Of a stretch of DNA of 64,000 nt, positions 10,557-21,984 are shown in pieces. The position numbers and the translations under genes are program-made. This DNA comes from Lineus longissimus (taxonomy: Eukaryota > Nemertea > Pilidiophora > Heteronemertea > Lineidae). The notes beneath the pieces were generated by a model that saw only the letters and a list, made by a program, of their open reading frames with translations, was not told the DNA's origin and ran no database searches. Positions within the stretch are counted from its first letter, which is position 1. Each line of letters opens with the position of its first letter. The stretch spans positions 1,306,501 to 1,370,500 of the forward strand of contig NC_088313.1 in NCBI RefSeq assembly GCF_910592395.1, written 5' to 3'.

Positions 10557-10727
10557 GGCCGAAGTTACATAGACCTCATTCGTTCATTTCCCAGGACTCA
10601 TTTTCCCCTTTTGCTTTCTTCCCCTGTGAATGCACGGCCTTGTGGCGTGCATTCACCGAGGAATGAAAGAAAAACCCGGAAAGTGACTCGTGGTAAATGA
10701 ACGAATGAGGCCTATGTAACTTCGGCC
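10557..10727. mobile_element. PIF/Harbinger-type (Tourist-like) MITE, 171 bp, TAA duplication
   Basis: The terminal inverted repeats are about 33 bp: GGCCGAAGTTACATAGACCT from the left and GGCCGAAGTTACATAGGCCT from the right, continuing through CATTCGTTCATTT in both. TAA lies immediately outside each end (10554-10556, 10728-10730). GGC ends with 3-bp TWA duplications are typical of PIF/Harbinger. There is no ORF. It lies just upstream (on the minus strand) of the first coding exon of the VWA5A-like gene. Confidence 0.8.
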
Positions 10728-10730
10728 TAA

Positions 10731-12930
10731 GAGGTCATGTCAGTTATGCACAAACTGTATCATCGCTATATCTGGGAACGAAGTTCTAAGGTGTCGTATC
10801 ACAGTAGGGCCATTTAGACGGTACCAAACCAAACCAGACCAGGTCAGATCACATTGCAACAATGACGATAACGGACACAGCGGTATTGTATAGACTCCCC
10901 TATGGCGAGCCAATAGCATTCCGCGAAGTTACTATTTATAGCTCACAAGGTCATTTGAATAAGATATTGATGATGTTTTAGTCACATGACAGTCGGACAT
11001 CGACACTTATTTCTACGCATTTGAGCTTATTTAAAAGTCAATTATCTTTGACCCTGCATTGTTTTTAGCATGAATGTTACCATAGAGTCAGAGAGAGAAA
11101 TATTCAGAACAATTATGTAGTATTTCCAACACTCGGACATGTGCCAGATTGAATCTAACTGCCCTAGTTAGAAAGCCTGAATCCATTACGAAACCGCATA
11201 TTTGTCCGACATTGCCTGTAATTCAGCGATGGGGAAATAGAGGGCAGCAGCTGCAGTGACGTCATCTTCGCGGAATGCTATTACAATGTTTCATGGTAAG
11301 CCAGTGTCATCAATGACACTCTACTCGCAATCTGCACAATGGAATGCGATGAGGCACAGTGCCAAGGTGCTTGAAGATTCACGATTCAAGTGGAACATTC
11401 TGCCATTTCACTAGACTCCTGAGGCAGTCCAGTGCGTCATCCTAATTGGATCGCCTTCCATCACAAGGTCATCTGACCAGACCTCCACAATCTTTGACTG
11501 GCGACTGGCCTGCTTCAGCCAACAGTTCTGGACTCCATCAATCAATCAGTCATATGCACAAACCTTTCAAACTGGGTGGTATACATCTAAAACAAGTTAT
11601 CTAAAAATGGCAAATCATATCAGAAGCATCTTGGAGGAAGCTGCAATATAGACTATTTATATACCAGTAACTTCATATGTGTCTATAGACATGATAGATG
11701 CAGCATTGTCACTCCTAAACCATTCAGGAATTTGCCGCCGAAAGTTAGAAAGTAAGGGTCTATTTTCTCTCCAACCAAATCTCGCCCCTACAGTGGTTCA
11801 CATGCTTGGTGTATCCAACCAAAGGCTGTCAACCAATTCCTTTACTCCGTTACTGCACCCACCCCCCCCCCCCCAGGTTCACCCATTAACACGATGAGGC
11901 TATATTGAGCCATGCCATAGCTGCACAAGTGTAGCAGCATTTAGGCTTTGAACTCGACCTGAGATGGCTTTCAGCTAATGCCAGGAAATTTAATTTGTTA
12001 GTGAGATGACATTGAATATCATAGTTACTCACTCAATGCAGCAAGGGAAATCGTAGGCCTATTTTCGCAATATTGCAATGTTTGCATATCAAGAATATGC
12101 CCTATGACATTGCATCAGCTGCAAATGTAGATCCCCCTGAAACAGTCAATAATTGATAAATTCCATGACTTGCACTTAAACCTCTTGAAATTTACAGGTG
12201 ACCTACGAGGCGCCAATTTAAGCATACCAACAAAGGATGACATCACCACAACCCTTCTGACAGTAAGACTACCAGTGCCCGAGTACCAGTAAAGACCTTT
12301 AAAACTAAGGTAAGTCGATTCTATCTTATACCAATCGTTTAGTTCATCTCATGAAAGTATAGACTTTGAAAGAACAGGAACTGACTGGTTGTAAATGCAT
12401 TAATTTTCGGATTTTTACCAACCTAAACATTTTTAGGATTTTTCCTGTTCGGATTTTTACCGTTGGATTTTAACAGTTAAGCTTTTTTCAGTTAGGATTT
12501 TTACTGTTAGGATTTTTACCTACATTCACGTAGTCGTAAGTCTTGTAATGACGTAAGTATGTAAGTATGTAAATTGAACCTAACCAGACCAGACCAGTCA
12601 GATCACAATCTTGCACGTTTACACGGCAGACTAATGCAGACTGATCTGGATTGATCAAAATTGGTTTGTCCCGTGTAAACTGCACTATAGTGAGTCCTGA
12701 ATACGTTCTAGGATGCTGTCCCACTAGAAAGACGTAGACTCAGTGCACTTCACCATAAGTGAGATTTTGAGACACCCTCTGTGACTGTCTGACCTGGCCT
12801 GTGAGCCTAGAGACTAGACTATAGAGTGTAAAATGAATTCCTCTTTAATTCAAGATTACTTACTTACCCGCTTCTGTCTTACTAACGGCAAAATATATAA
12901 TGACAACCCCAAGCAGGAAGCCTCCACTTA
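10731..12930. other. Intergenic, no gene seen; short repeats
   Basis: Contains a ccagaccaggtcagatcaca word (10840-10860) repeated at about 12590-12608, a C13 run (11862-11874), a minisatellite at 12408-12524 and a 10 bp inverted repeat gtttacacgg / ccgtgtaaac (12617-12626, 12671-12680). The promoter and any 5'UTR exon of the VWA5A-like gene should lie here, but I cannot place them. Confidence 0.4.
12408..12524. repeat. Degenerate minisatellite, unit about ggatttttaccgtt
   Basis: About seven diverged copies of a 14-17 bp unit, for example cggatttttaccaac, aggatttttcctgtt, cggatttttaccgtt and aggatttttactgtt. Confidence 0.7.
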
Positions 12931-15900
12931 TAAGACCCCCTTTAGGAGGGGCTCTTAAGATACACGTGTGTGCGGGAGTATATAATGTAAATGAAGTGAA
13001 ATAAAGAGAGTAAATATTGTATATCCAACAAACAATTTTTTTTGGTTTTTCAAAATGGCGCTGAATAAATAAATCAGACCAGTTGTAGCGCTGAATTATA
13101 AATCAGACCAGTTGTAACAGGTTACGAGAACATCTAATTTAAATCTTCATGGGAATTCGCTACATATGCCTAAGAAATCGGCCAATTATATTGATATTTT
13201 TATTAGAGAAATATCCGTCATAAATAATGACAGAAAAGGTGGTTTTATATCAATTTTGTGTCGACATGGTCGAGGTCACGTGACATAAACAAAACAATCG
13301 CACACACCCGTCCAAAAAAGGCACTTTAAGAAAAACAAATACGTTTTCCCTGCTTAAAACCACACTGACGACTAAGTTATATTGGTCTACTGCCCAAATC
13401 TGAAGTATCAAATTGAATCACAAACTAGAACTAGCTCTATTCAGCAATAGTTGCGTGAAAAATTCGGGTGAGCGGCGTACATTCTGCACCCTAGCGGCCA
13501 ATAATTAAACTACTTTCAGCCGGCTGCTCCGGTCTCGTTAGGGAGTTTTTCCCAAATGTGCGCGATGATGACGTGCCCCATTAACAGGACGTAACATCTA
13601 TTTTAAAATGCGTTTCCAAAGTGAATGCATGAGGACAATCCATTTAAGTGTCGTATATCACTGGAAACGCCCGATTCCCGTGAATAAGGACAATCACAAT
13701 GTATTACATTACCAAAACAAAAATGTGTCGGAAGGACCTATATGGATGGTCCCATCGCACCCCCCCTCCAGCAGTATGACACAGAAGGGCTAGTTGACTG
13801 TCCACCGGGGGGGGGGTTGGGGGGAGCTTCCCCCCAACGCACTGGTAAAAACCTATGTCGACGGAGGGGGGTTTGGGGGGTGTCCCCCCATTGTAACAGC
13901 TGTAGTTGATAGAGCTTGCACTTAACATATGCTCGTAGGGGGGTTCGGGGGAGCTCCCCCGACCTAAAGGGGGGCTCACTAAGTCCTTGACTTTACATAT
14001 TAAGCCCCCCTCTTAGGAGGGGCTCTTAAGATACACGTGTGTGCGGGAGTATATAATGTAAGTGAAGTGAAATAAAGAGAGTAAATATTGTATATCCAAC
14101 AAACAATTTTTTTTGGTTTTTCAAAATGGCGCTGAATAAATAAATCAGACCAGTTGTAGCGCTGAATTATAAATCAGACCAGTTGTAACAGGTTACGAGA
14201 ACATCTAATTTAAATCTTCATGGGAATTCGCTACATATGCCTAAGAAATTGGCCAATTATATTGATATTTTTATTAGAGAAATATCCGTCATAAATAATG
14301 ACAGAAAAGGTGGTTTTATATCAATTTTGTGTCGACATGGTCGAGGTCACGTGACATAAAAACAAAACAATCGCACACACCCGTCCAAAAAAGGCAATTT
14401 AAGAAAAACAAATACGTTTTTCCTGCTTAAAACCACAATGACGACTAAGTTATATTGGTCTACTGCCCAAATCTGAAGTATCAAAATGAATCACAAACTA
14501 GAACTAGCTCTATTCAGCTATAGTTGCGTGAAAAATTCGGGTGAGCGGCGTACATTCTGCACCCTAGCGGCCAATAATTAAACTACTTTTAGCTGTCTGC
14601 TCCGGTCTCGTTAGGGAGTTTTTCCCAAATGTACGCGATGATGACGTGCCCCATTAACAGGACGTAACATCTATTTTAAAATGCGTTTCAATCGTGAATG
14701 CATAAGGACAACCCATTTGTGTCGTATATCACTGGAAATGCCCGATTCCCGTGAACAAGGACAATCACACTGTATTACATTACCAAAACAAAAATGTGTC
14801 GGAAGGAACTATGATTGGTCCCAACATGGGGGGTGGGGGGGGGGGGGGGTTTGGGGGGGTTTCCCCCTCCATTGTACTGGGTAAAAACGTTACGCTATCG
14901 TAGGGGGGTTCGGGGGTGCTCCCCCGACCTAAAGGGGGGCTCACTAAGTCCTTGACTTTACATATTAAGACCCCCTTTAGGAGGGGCTCTTAAGATACAC
15001 GTGTGTGCGGGAGTATATAATGTAAATGAAGTGAAATAAAGAGAGTAAATATTGTATATCCAACAAACAATTTTTTTTGGTTTTTCAAAATGGCGCTGAA
15101 TAAATAAATCAGACCAGTTGTAGCGCTGAATTATAAATCAGACCAGTTGTAACAGGTTACGAGAACATCTAATTTAAATCTTCATGGGAATTCGCTACAT
15201 ATGCCTAAGAAATTGGCCAATTATATTGATATTTTTATTAGAGAAATATCCGTCATAAATAATGACAGAAAAGGTGGTTTTATATCAATTTTGTGTCGAC
15301 ATGGTCGAGGTCACGTGACATAAACAAAACAATCGCACACACCCGTCCAAAAAAGGCACTTTAAGAAAAACAAATACGTTTTCCCCTGCTTAAAACCACA
15401 CTGACGACTAAGCTATATTGGTCTACTGCCCAAATCTGAAGTATCAAAATGAATCACAAACTAGAACTAGCTCTATTCAGCTATAGTTGCGTGAAAAATT
15501 CGGGTGAGCGGCGTACATTCTGCACCCTAGCGGCCAAAAAATAAACAACTTTCAGCTGTCTGCTCCGGTCTCGTTAGGGAGTTTTTCCCAAATGTACGCG
15601 ATGATGACGTGCCCCATTAACAGGACGTAACATCTATTTTAAAATGCGTTTCCATCGTGAATGCATAAGGACAACCCATTTGTGTCGTATATCACTGGAA
15701 ATGCCCGATTCCCGTGAATAAGGACAATCAAAATGTATTACATTACCAAAACAAAAATGTGTCGGAAGGAACTATATGGATGGTCCCATCGCACCCCCCC
15801 CCTCCAGCAGTATGACACAGAAGGGCTAGTTGACTGTCCACCGGGGGGGTTTGGGGGGAGCTTCCCCCCAACGCACTGGTAAAAACCTATGTCGACGGAG

Positions 15901-17101
15901 GGGGGTTTGGGGGGTGTCCCCCCCCATTGTAACAGCTGTAGTTGTTAGAGCTTGCACTTAACATATGCTCGTAGGGGGGTTCGGGGGAGCTCCCCCGACC
16001 TAAAGGGGGGCTCACTAAGTCCTTGACTTTACATATTAAGCCCCCCTTTAGGAGGGGCTCTTAAGATACACGTGTGTGCGGGAGTAGATAATGTAAATGA
16101 ATGATGAGAAATAAAGAGAGATTGTATATCCTACAAACAATTTTTTTTGGTATTTTTCTGAATTAACTCCGTTGAGTTTACCGATTTCTCCGCGATCTTC
16201 CGGTGGTGGTTGCTATCCCATTGGTTGAAATTAATTTAAATCTTCATGGGAATTCGCTACATCATATGCCTAAGAAATTGGCCAATTATATTAATATTTT
16301 TATCAGAGAAATATCCGTCCTAAATAATGACAGAAAAGGGTGGTTTATTTCAATTTTGTGTCGACATGATCAGGGTCACGTGACATAAAAACAAAACACT
16401 CGCACACACCCGTCCAAAAAAGGCACTTTAAGAAAAACAAATACGTTTTTCCAGCTTAAAACCACACTGACGACTAAGTTATATTGGTCTACTGCCCAAA
16501 TCTGAAGTATCAAATTGAATCACAAACTAGAACTAGCTCTATTTAGCTATAGTTGCGTGAAAAATTCGGGTGAGCGACGTACATTCTGTACCCTAGCGGC
16601 CAATAATTAAACTACTTTCAGCCGTCTGCTCCGGTCTCGTTAGGGAGTTTTTCCCAAATGTACGCGATGATGACGTGCCCCATTAACAGGACGTAACATT
16701 TATTTTAAAATGCGTTTCGAAAGTGAATGCATGAGGACAACCCATTTGTGTCGTATATCACTGGAAACGCCCGATTCCCGTGAATAAGGTCAATCACAAT
16801 GTATTACATTACCAAAACAAAAATGTGTCGGAAGGAACTATATGGATGGTCCCATCGCACCCCCCCCTCCAGCAGTATGACACAGAAGGGCTAGTTGACT
16901 GTTCACCGGGGGGGTTTGGGGGGAGCTTCCCCCCAACGCACTGGTAAAAACCTATGTCGACGGAGGGGGGTTTGGGGGGTGTCCCCCCATTGTAACAGCT
17001 GTAGTTGTTAGAGCTTGCACTTAACATATGCTCGTAGGGGGGTTCGGGGGAGCTCCCCCGACCTAAAGGGGGGCTCACTAAGTTCTTGACTTTACATATT
17101 A
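12931..17101. repeat. Tandem array: four copies of a roughly 1.07 kb repeat with G/C-run hairpins
   Basis: Head-to-tail units at 12931-14000, 14001-14965, 14966-16036 and 16037-17101. Each begins taagcccccctttaggaggg, then aagatacacgtgtgtgcggg, an AATAAAGAGAG word, a duplicated agaccagttgta word, a long conserved middle (gtcacgtgacataa; gggagtttttcccaaatg; gatgatgacgtgccccatta), and ends with G-run/C-run palindromes and gactttacatatta. Unit 2 lacks about 105 bp of the hairpin block and has a longer G tract. Unit 4 has about 100 bp after position 16150 replaced by unrelated sequence. The copies are otherwise very similar, so they arose recently or are being homogenised. No coding ORF: the Pro/Gly-rich frames on the minus strand are read-through of the G/C runs. 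Confidence 0.9.
13800..13985. repeat. G-run/C-run hairpin block inside unit 1
   Basis: Three successive palindromes: ttggggggagcttcccccca, tttggggggtgtccccccat and ttcgggggagctcccccga, each flanked by further G runs, followed by aaaggggggctc. They could form stable hairpins or, on the G-rich strand, quadruplexes. Equivalent blocks lie at about 15840-16020 and 16908-17080; unit 2 keeps a shortened one at 14828-14945. Confidence 0.8.
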
Positions 17102-18344
17102 GCTATGTCCAGGCACGTAAGCAATATCTAAATTTGATCAATGATTCAGCTTTTATAAGAGATTTATTGCGCATTTTCTGAAAAAACCATGCATTGTTTA
17201 CTTTCATGACTTTTGACTTGATACTTCCGTGTTGTGGTTGTTGTGAGATATTTCAGCGACGGCCACTCTACCGTGAATACGACCGCGTCGTCGTCGTCCG
17301 CCTGCGGCGTGTAGCGCTTGTGGCCAGAGACCTCTATTAGCCAGCGTGTACATTCTGTGTACATTTTAATGAATATTGGTTGGTGAAAAAAGTACACCAA
17401 GGGTGCTTTAATTCCCACCAAATTTTATATGTGTGTTTTGAAGAGGCTTTTATCGAAATAATAGTAAAAATTCAAAACATTCCAATACCGATTGCCTGAG
17501 AAAAATTGATTTGGTACAGCTTTGCCATCAAAATCGTCACTCGCGGACTGACATGGGCCTAATATGTCAAGAGCAAGCTCTAGTGAACTCACACAACTGT
17601 TTGACATGGGGGAGCCCCCCAAACCCCCGTCCTTCTGACATATTTAGCCAGTACATTGGGGGATGAGTCCCTCAAACCCCATCCCCGTTCTCTGAAAGTG
17701 AAAGGTTTTAGTCAGTACATTGGGGGAAGGCCCCCATTGATGATAATTTAAAAACCTGTAGACATTTTGATAGGACTGTACATGTAACCTTGATCAGGTT
17801 TACCGCCGTTACCGAAATAAAATAAACTACCAGGACAGATGGGACTTAGGGGAGAGACTTCAGCTTATTTCTATATACCCAACTTATGACATTCACATTG
17901 CATCAGTCAACTTTCAGATTCCTCAAAGTCTGCCACATTCCTCTGTTACAATGTAAGTTTACAAGCTCTGCTACGGAAACGATACATCGCATCTTTTATT
18001 GACATAACCATCATTTATTTTGTTGCAGACCTAAAGAGAGTACGTTATGCCATGGGGTTATGCGGTGAAAAAATCGATTATCAAGGCTCATCTTCTATCT
18101 GAGGTTTTGGGTGTACGTTTTCAGGTCACTGCATGCACGGTATTCAGGTGGTTGCTGGGCAAATGCATGTAGTCTATAAAATCATTTTAACGAATTTTGT
18201 TTCACTCTTTGTAATCACAGCACTTGCTGCATCAAAATTGCAAGATTTAAATTGTTAGATGTTCTTTCTAAAACTTTCAATATGGTCACCTCTTCATGAA
18301 TTGTGTGATTCATTGATCATGTCGATAATAAATCTCCGTTCCAG
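17102..18344. other. Intergenic between the tandem array and the peptide gene
   Basis: No gene seen. Three weaker relatives of the array hairpins occur at 17605-17632, 17655-17690 and 17717-17742, two of them starting with cagtacattggggg. The rest is unique A/T-rich sequence. The promoter and probable first (5'UTR) exon of the peptide gene should lie near its right end. Confidence 0.4.
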
Positions 18345-18353
18345 CGTTTTAAA

Positions 18354-20016
18354 ATGAAGCAAGGCATCACCATCCTGCTCATTGTTCTCGTAGCTGTTGA
18401 AATGACAACGGCAAAAGGTAAGCGTGTGATTTTAGGTTTTCACACCTTACGTTATTTTGCCCCTCATCTCGTGGTCGCTACAAGAACTCCGGCCTCGCGG
18501 AATACACGGTCTTTCACTGTAAACGTCAGTCAGTTGGTCGATTTGACCGACTTACCCAGGTCCAGGACCGATGTCGACCAACTGGCTTGATATACTTGAC
18601 TTACCAGATGGTCAACTGACCAATTGGCTTAATCAACAGACTAGTTGGCTTGTTGATGACCTACCGCCTTCGCCAACTTGACTATTCAGGCCATCTCCTA
18701 GCCTCAAGTTGGTCGAACCTAAACGTACCAAGCTGGTTGGTCGATGTTGACTAATCAGGTTTGTCGAGCCATGGCAGAAATGTCAAAGTGGGTTAGTCAT
18801 GTGAACCTACAAAATCATCGTAATCAACTGGCAAAATGCAGTTAACAGACAAATCCTGCTGGCAAGTTTACTTAAAGTTTTGTCAAGTGGCCAAAGTGTT
18901 TGGTCACTTAGTAGTTGACAAACTTTAATCAACATTAATTTGGTCAACTTACCAATTTTTGACCAAGTTACGTTTTCAGTTATTGTCCGTCGTACAGAGG
19001 CCTAAATTCCGATTGTTCTACCGATGTTTCAAACAGTTATCATGGCAAATCATTATTACATCGACCCCCACGAAAAATTACCATAGGGGTCGGTAGACCT
19101 AAAGCGTCAAGGACCAATAAACGTAATATGGAATGGCCCGCGACGCTCGCATGTGATGTGAGGGGATATACCTTCTTCTCGATAAAAATAAGAGCGCGCT
19201 ATGATGCACCACTCAATATTTATCCAGTGCTTTTATCAATATTTTTCTGGCCCACTTTTCCTTTTTATACGCATCGGTATTTGGATTGCTGGTGAGGCTG
19301 CTACTCGGTAACGTGCGTTCCCCATAAGGAAAGTACATTTATTAAGATTGTTCTAGGAGTGGCACTTTGAAGTGATACTATGGGACGGAACGCTGCAGGA
19401 CCAGATATGGGCGCTCTATAGATATTTTAATGAGGTTTATTTAGACTTCGGCAACTTAAATCCGAAAAAAACTATTTTAACAAATTAATGACATGTCTCT
19501 TTCAGAGTTGTATGACTCCAAGCGGTACACGTAAGTAAACGATAATACTATGGTGCCCAAAGTGACCACAAAAATCCTTTAAACATCATATAATTAATCC
19601 ATCTTTCTGACAGGATATATTATAGACTTGTGACTTATTTTTAATGTGAGGTTGAGACCGATTTCATAAATAACTATATGCCACTTACCACGGAACCAAG
19701 AGGCATGAGCCTGCCAATCGGCAGTCGGCAATCGGCATGAGTCTGCCTATATTTGGAAATTTTACTTGGCAATTCGATGCTACTCAATCTCCTCGTAAAC
19801 TTTGAAAGACCTGGACCCAAGAAGACACTAATCAAAGCCTATCTCTCTTCTTTCAGGAATGGGAAGGAAGGTGATGACTGCGGATTTCCTAGAAATGTTT
19901 ATTGCAGGGATAACACGGAGTGTTGTATACCTGCGGCTGCGGATGCGGATGATTATGATAAAAAATGCATGAAGTCCAAGGATTGTGTAGGCTATGACGA
20001 TTTATGGGCTTTTTAA
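18354..20016 (+). CDS. Small secreted cysteine-rich (knottin-like) peptide precursor
   Basis: Three exons: 18354-18417, 19506-19530 (25 nt) and 19857-20016. All junctions are AG/GT and the phases (1, 2) agree, giving 82 residues. Exon 1 encodes a signal peptide: a Lys, a hydrophobic core (ITILLIVLVAVE) and a TTA cleavage region. The micro-exon supplies a Lys-Arg pair at 27-28, a likely prohormone-type processing site. Exon 3 carries six cysteines at 38, 46, 52, 53, 67 and 73, spacing C-x7-C-x5-C-C-x13-C-x5-C, close to the inhibitor-cystine-knot pattern also used by colipase-fold and many hormone or defence peptides. The tail is acidic and ends DLWAF. An AATAAA lies 43 nt past the stop. No specific family is recognised; a signalling or antimicrobial role is possible. 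An acceptor 9 nt before the ATG (ttccag) suggests an upstream 5'UTR exon. Confidence 0.72.
18525..18975. repeat. Intron 1 block rich in gttggtc/gaccaac words
   Basis: About a dozen variants of a ttggtcaac-like word occur in both orientations (for example cagttggtcgattt, gtcgaccaactggctt, ggtcaactgaccaattggct, ggttggtcgatgttgac, ttggtcaacttacc). Spacing is irregular. It may be a decayed palindromic repeat cluster or a cluster of binding sites. Confidence 0.5.
18997..19115 (+). repeat. Dispersed repeat family, copy A
   Basis: Begins gaggcctaaattccgattgt, then a catcgaccccc..cgaaa..ccataggggtcggtagacct palindrome and a tcaagg end. It is related to copies at 30821-30950, about 36345-36478 and 40970-41085 (reversed). 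This is the most diverged member. It lies in intron 1 of the peptide gene. Confidence 0.5.
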
Positions 20017-20058
20017 ATTTTGATGTACAAAATCGCCTGCTGCAAATCATCGATCGCG

Positions 20059-20064
20059 AATAAA
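20059..20064 (+). terminator. Polyadenylation signal of the peptide gene
   Basis: AATAAA 43 nt after the stop codon, the first such hexamer downstream. Confidence 0.55.
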
Positions 20065-20431
20065 AACGACTTAGTTGTCATCAGCAATCACACTTTTGGG
20101 GTTATTTTGTCTTTGTGATTTACAAATCAGTAAGCTCATGGCTTCATTCCACTTTCACGGATATATGCCATTCGACTTGTCTAAGAAAAAAGATGATAAA
20201 ATTTTGAAAAAAAATCCCATGGATATAATCATGTCAAATGGCATTAAACTGTCAAATTACATTCGACCTCTCACATGAGCCTAATGAGCATTTTGTGTCT
20301 CTATTTTGGCATGCTGGATTCCTGGTACTAGTTTATAGGCAAGCCCAGAAGGCTCACCTGAAATTTGAAATCCAATATTAGAAATCTTCCATGTTCAAGG
20401 TTCTGGTATAATGACGAAAGCGACGCATGCC

Positions 20432-20777
20432 AATTTTGACACCTGTACATGGATGATTAGATAACAAGATAAGGAAGTAGAAAAAAAGAGAAAACTGCGG
20501 CGGATTCACCGGGAGTCGAACCCGTGACCCGCCGATCCATAGTCAAACACTCTGAGCGTTGAACCGTCAAGGCTTTCATGCTGATATGGAAATTTTATTC
20601 GCCTCTTATATGCGATATGCAAACGAGCGCGTTGCAATTGTGAGAAGGTCGCGCAGGTGGCAGAGTGATTGGCCGAAATAATTCCAAGTAGTCGTATATT
20701 TCGATAGTTGTACAGATTTTTCTCAAAATATCGTATTTATATACCTCAGTGATATAAAAGATTATATTTGCAGTTGA
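20432..20777 (-). repeat. tRNA-derived SINE, copy 1
   Basis: Minus strand carries GGTTCGACTCCCGG, a good Pol III B-box (20510-20523), preceded by GACTATGGATCGGCGGG in the anticodon region and a CGGTTCAACGCTCAGAG A-box-like word. The element shares about 345 bp with copy 2 at 21539-21886, from ctgtacatggatgattagat to gatataaaagatta..gcagttga. The tRNA-like part lies in the middle, so each copy has sequence on both sides of it. Confidence 0.75.
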
Positions 20778-21538
20778 TTTAACGTTTGAATGGCCTTTTT
20801 TTAAAAGTTTTTAAAAATTGAGGTCAGCAGGGTCAGAGTCAATCACTAAATTGTTTTGAAAGACCCTGGCAGGGTCAAAAGAAACACTGAGTTGTTGGCG
20901 CCGATGATGTCAGCAATATGGCGGATTTCCGCCCCACCCGAGAGATTTGCTCTCGTCACGTCATGGGCACATTGAACTGCTAGTGAACCGTGCTAAATAT
21001 GTACCGGCTACCGCTCTCTCCATCATCACCGACGATATATGTGCCGGTGCCGGTCGTACATGTATTCACATATGACAAACCCAGAGGACACATAGCCTGA
21101 ACTAAGATGCAGCGATCGGGAAAACATATACACCCACCAATTGTATATAGATAGCGCTCGAGCGTGTGACTGACTATTGGAGTCGATTGGCGTTAGAGGT
21201 AGGAACTAGATATAATTGGACCAACAGTAAATATACGTCAACGACCGGCGTTCCCCTTTAACCACCCGGCACCAGTGGTTTTCAATATCCTCCGCCTCTC
21301 GATATGACGAAGGAGTATAAAAAGCCTGAAGCTCAGGATACCCTTTGACTAATTCTGATTGGAAAAGTCACGGTGCGACACTAATACTTTTTTGCCCCCA
21401 ATGTAGCCTCGAAAATACCAGCTGCAGATTCGAACCATCCTCGGTAGTCCTCGGTAGTCCTCGAACTCGCAGAATCATGATCAGTATGTGCTGCAGTTTG
21501 AAAAGTTTGGGTGCGGAGTATGATAAGATAATAATGAA

Positions 21539-21886
21539 AATTTTGACATCTGTACATGGATGATTAGATAACAAGATAAGGAAGAAGAAAAAAAAGAGAA
21601 AAACTGCGGCAGATTCACCGGGAGTCGAACCCGTGACCAGCCGATCCACAGTCAAACACTCTGAGCGCTGAACCGTCAAGGCTTTCATGCTGATATGGAA
21701 ATTTTATTCGCCTCTTATATGCGACATGCAAACGAGCGCGCCGCAATTGCGACAAGGTCGCGCAGGTGGCAGAGTGATTGGCCGAAATAATTCCAAGTAG
21801 TCGTATATTTCGATAGTTGTACAGATTTTTCTCAACATATCGTATTTATATACCTCAGTGATATAAAAGATTATCTTTGCAGTTGA
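21539..21886 (-). repeat. tRNA-derived SINE, copy 2
   Basis: Close copy of 20432-20777 in the same orientation, with B-box GGTTCGACTCCCGG and anticodon-region word GACTGTGGATC (GTG, as in tRNA-His). Differences from copy 1 are mostly single substitutions. The two copies are separated by about 760 bp of unrelated sequence, so they are two insertions or an old segmental duplication. Confidence 0.75.
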
Positions 21887-21984
21887 ATTCAATTTTTTTA
21901 ACGAACGGCGTAGGCCTTTTAACGCACCTGCTTTGTATCATATGCACATTCATGGCAATTTTGTCCGTTCAACAAACTTCGCAG

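Noticed and set aside
10346-10666. 106-codon plus-strand ORF
   Set aside because: It is the opposite strand of the first VWA5A-like exon followed by the Harbinger-type MITE.
13704-13979. Pro/Gly-rich minus-strand ORFs of 90 codons, repeated near 16809-17078
   Set aside because: They are read-through of the G-run/C-run hairpins in the tandem repeat. Frame and length change between units, so they are not under coding selection.
20497-20580. A tRNA gene on the minus strand (also at 21602-21686)
   Set aside because: It has a good B-box but the stems do not form a full cloverleaf, and it is embedded in a 345 bp repeat; treated as a SINE.
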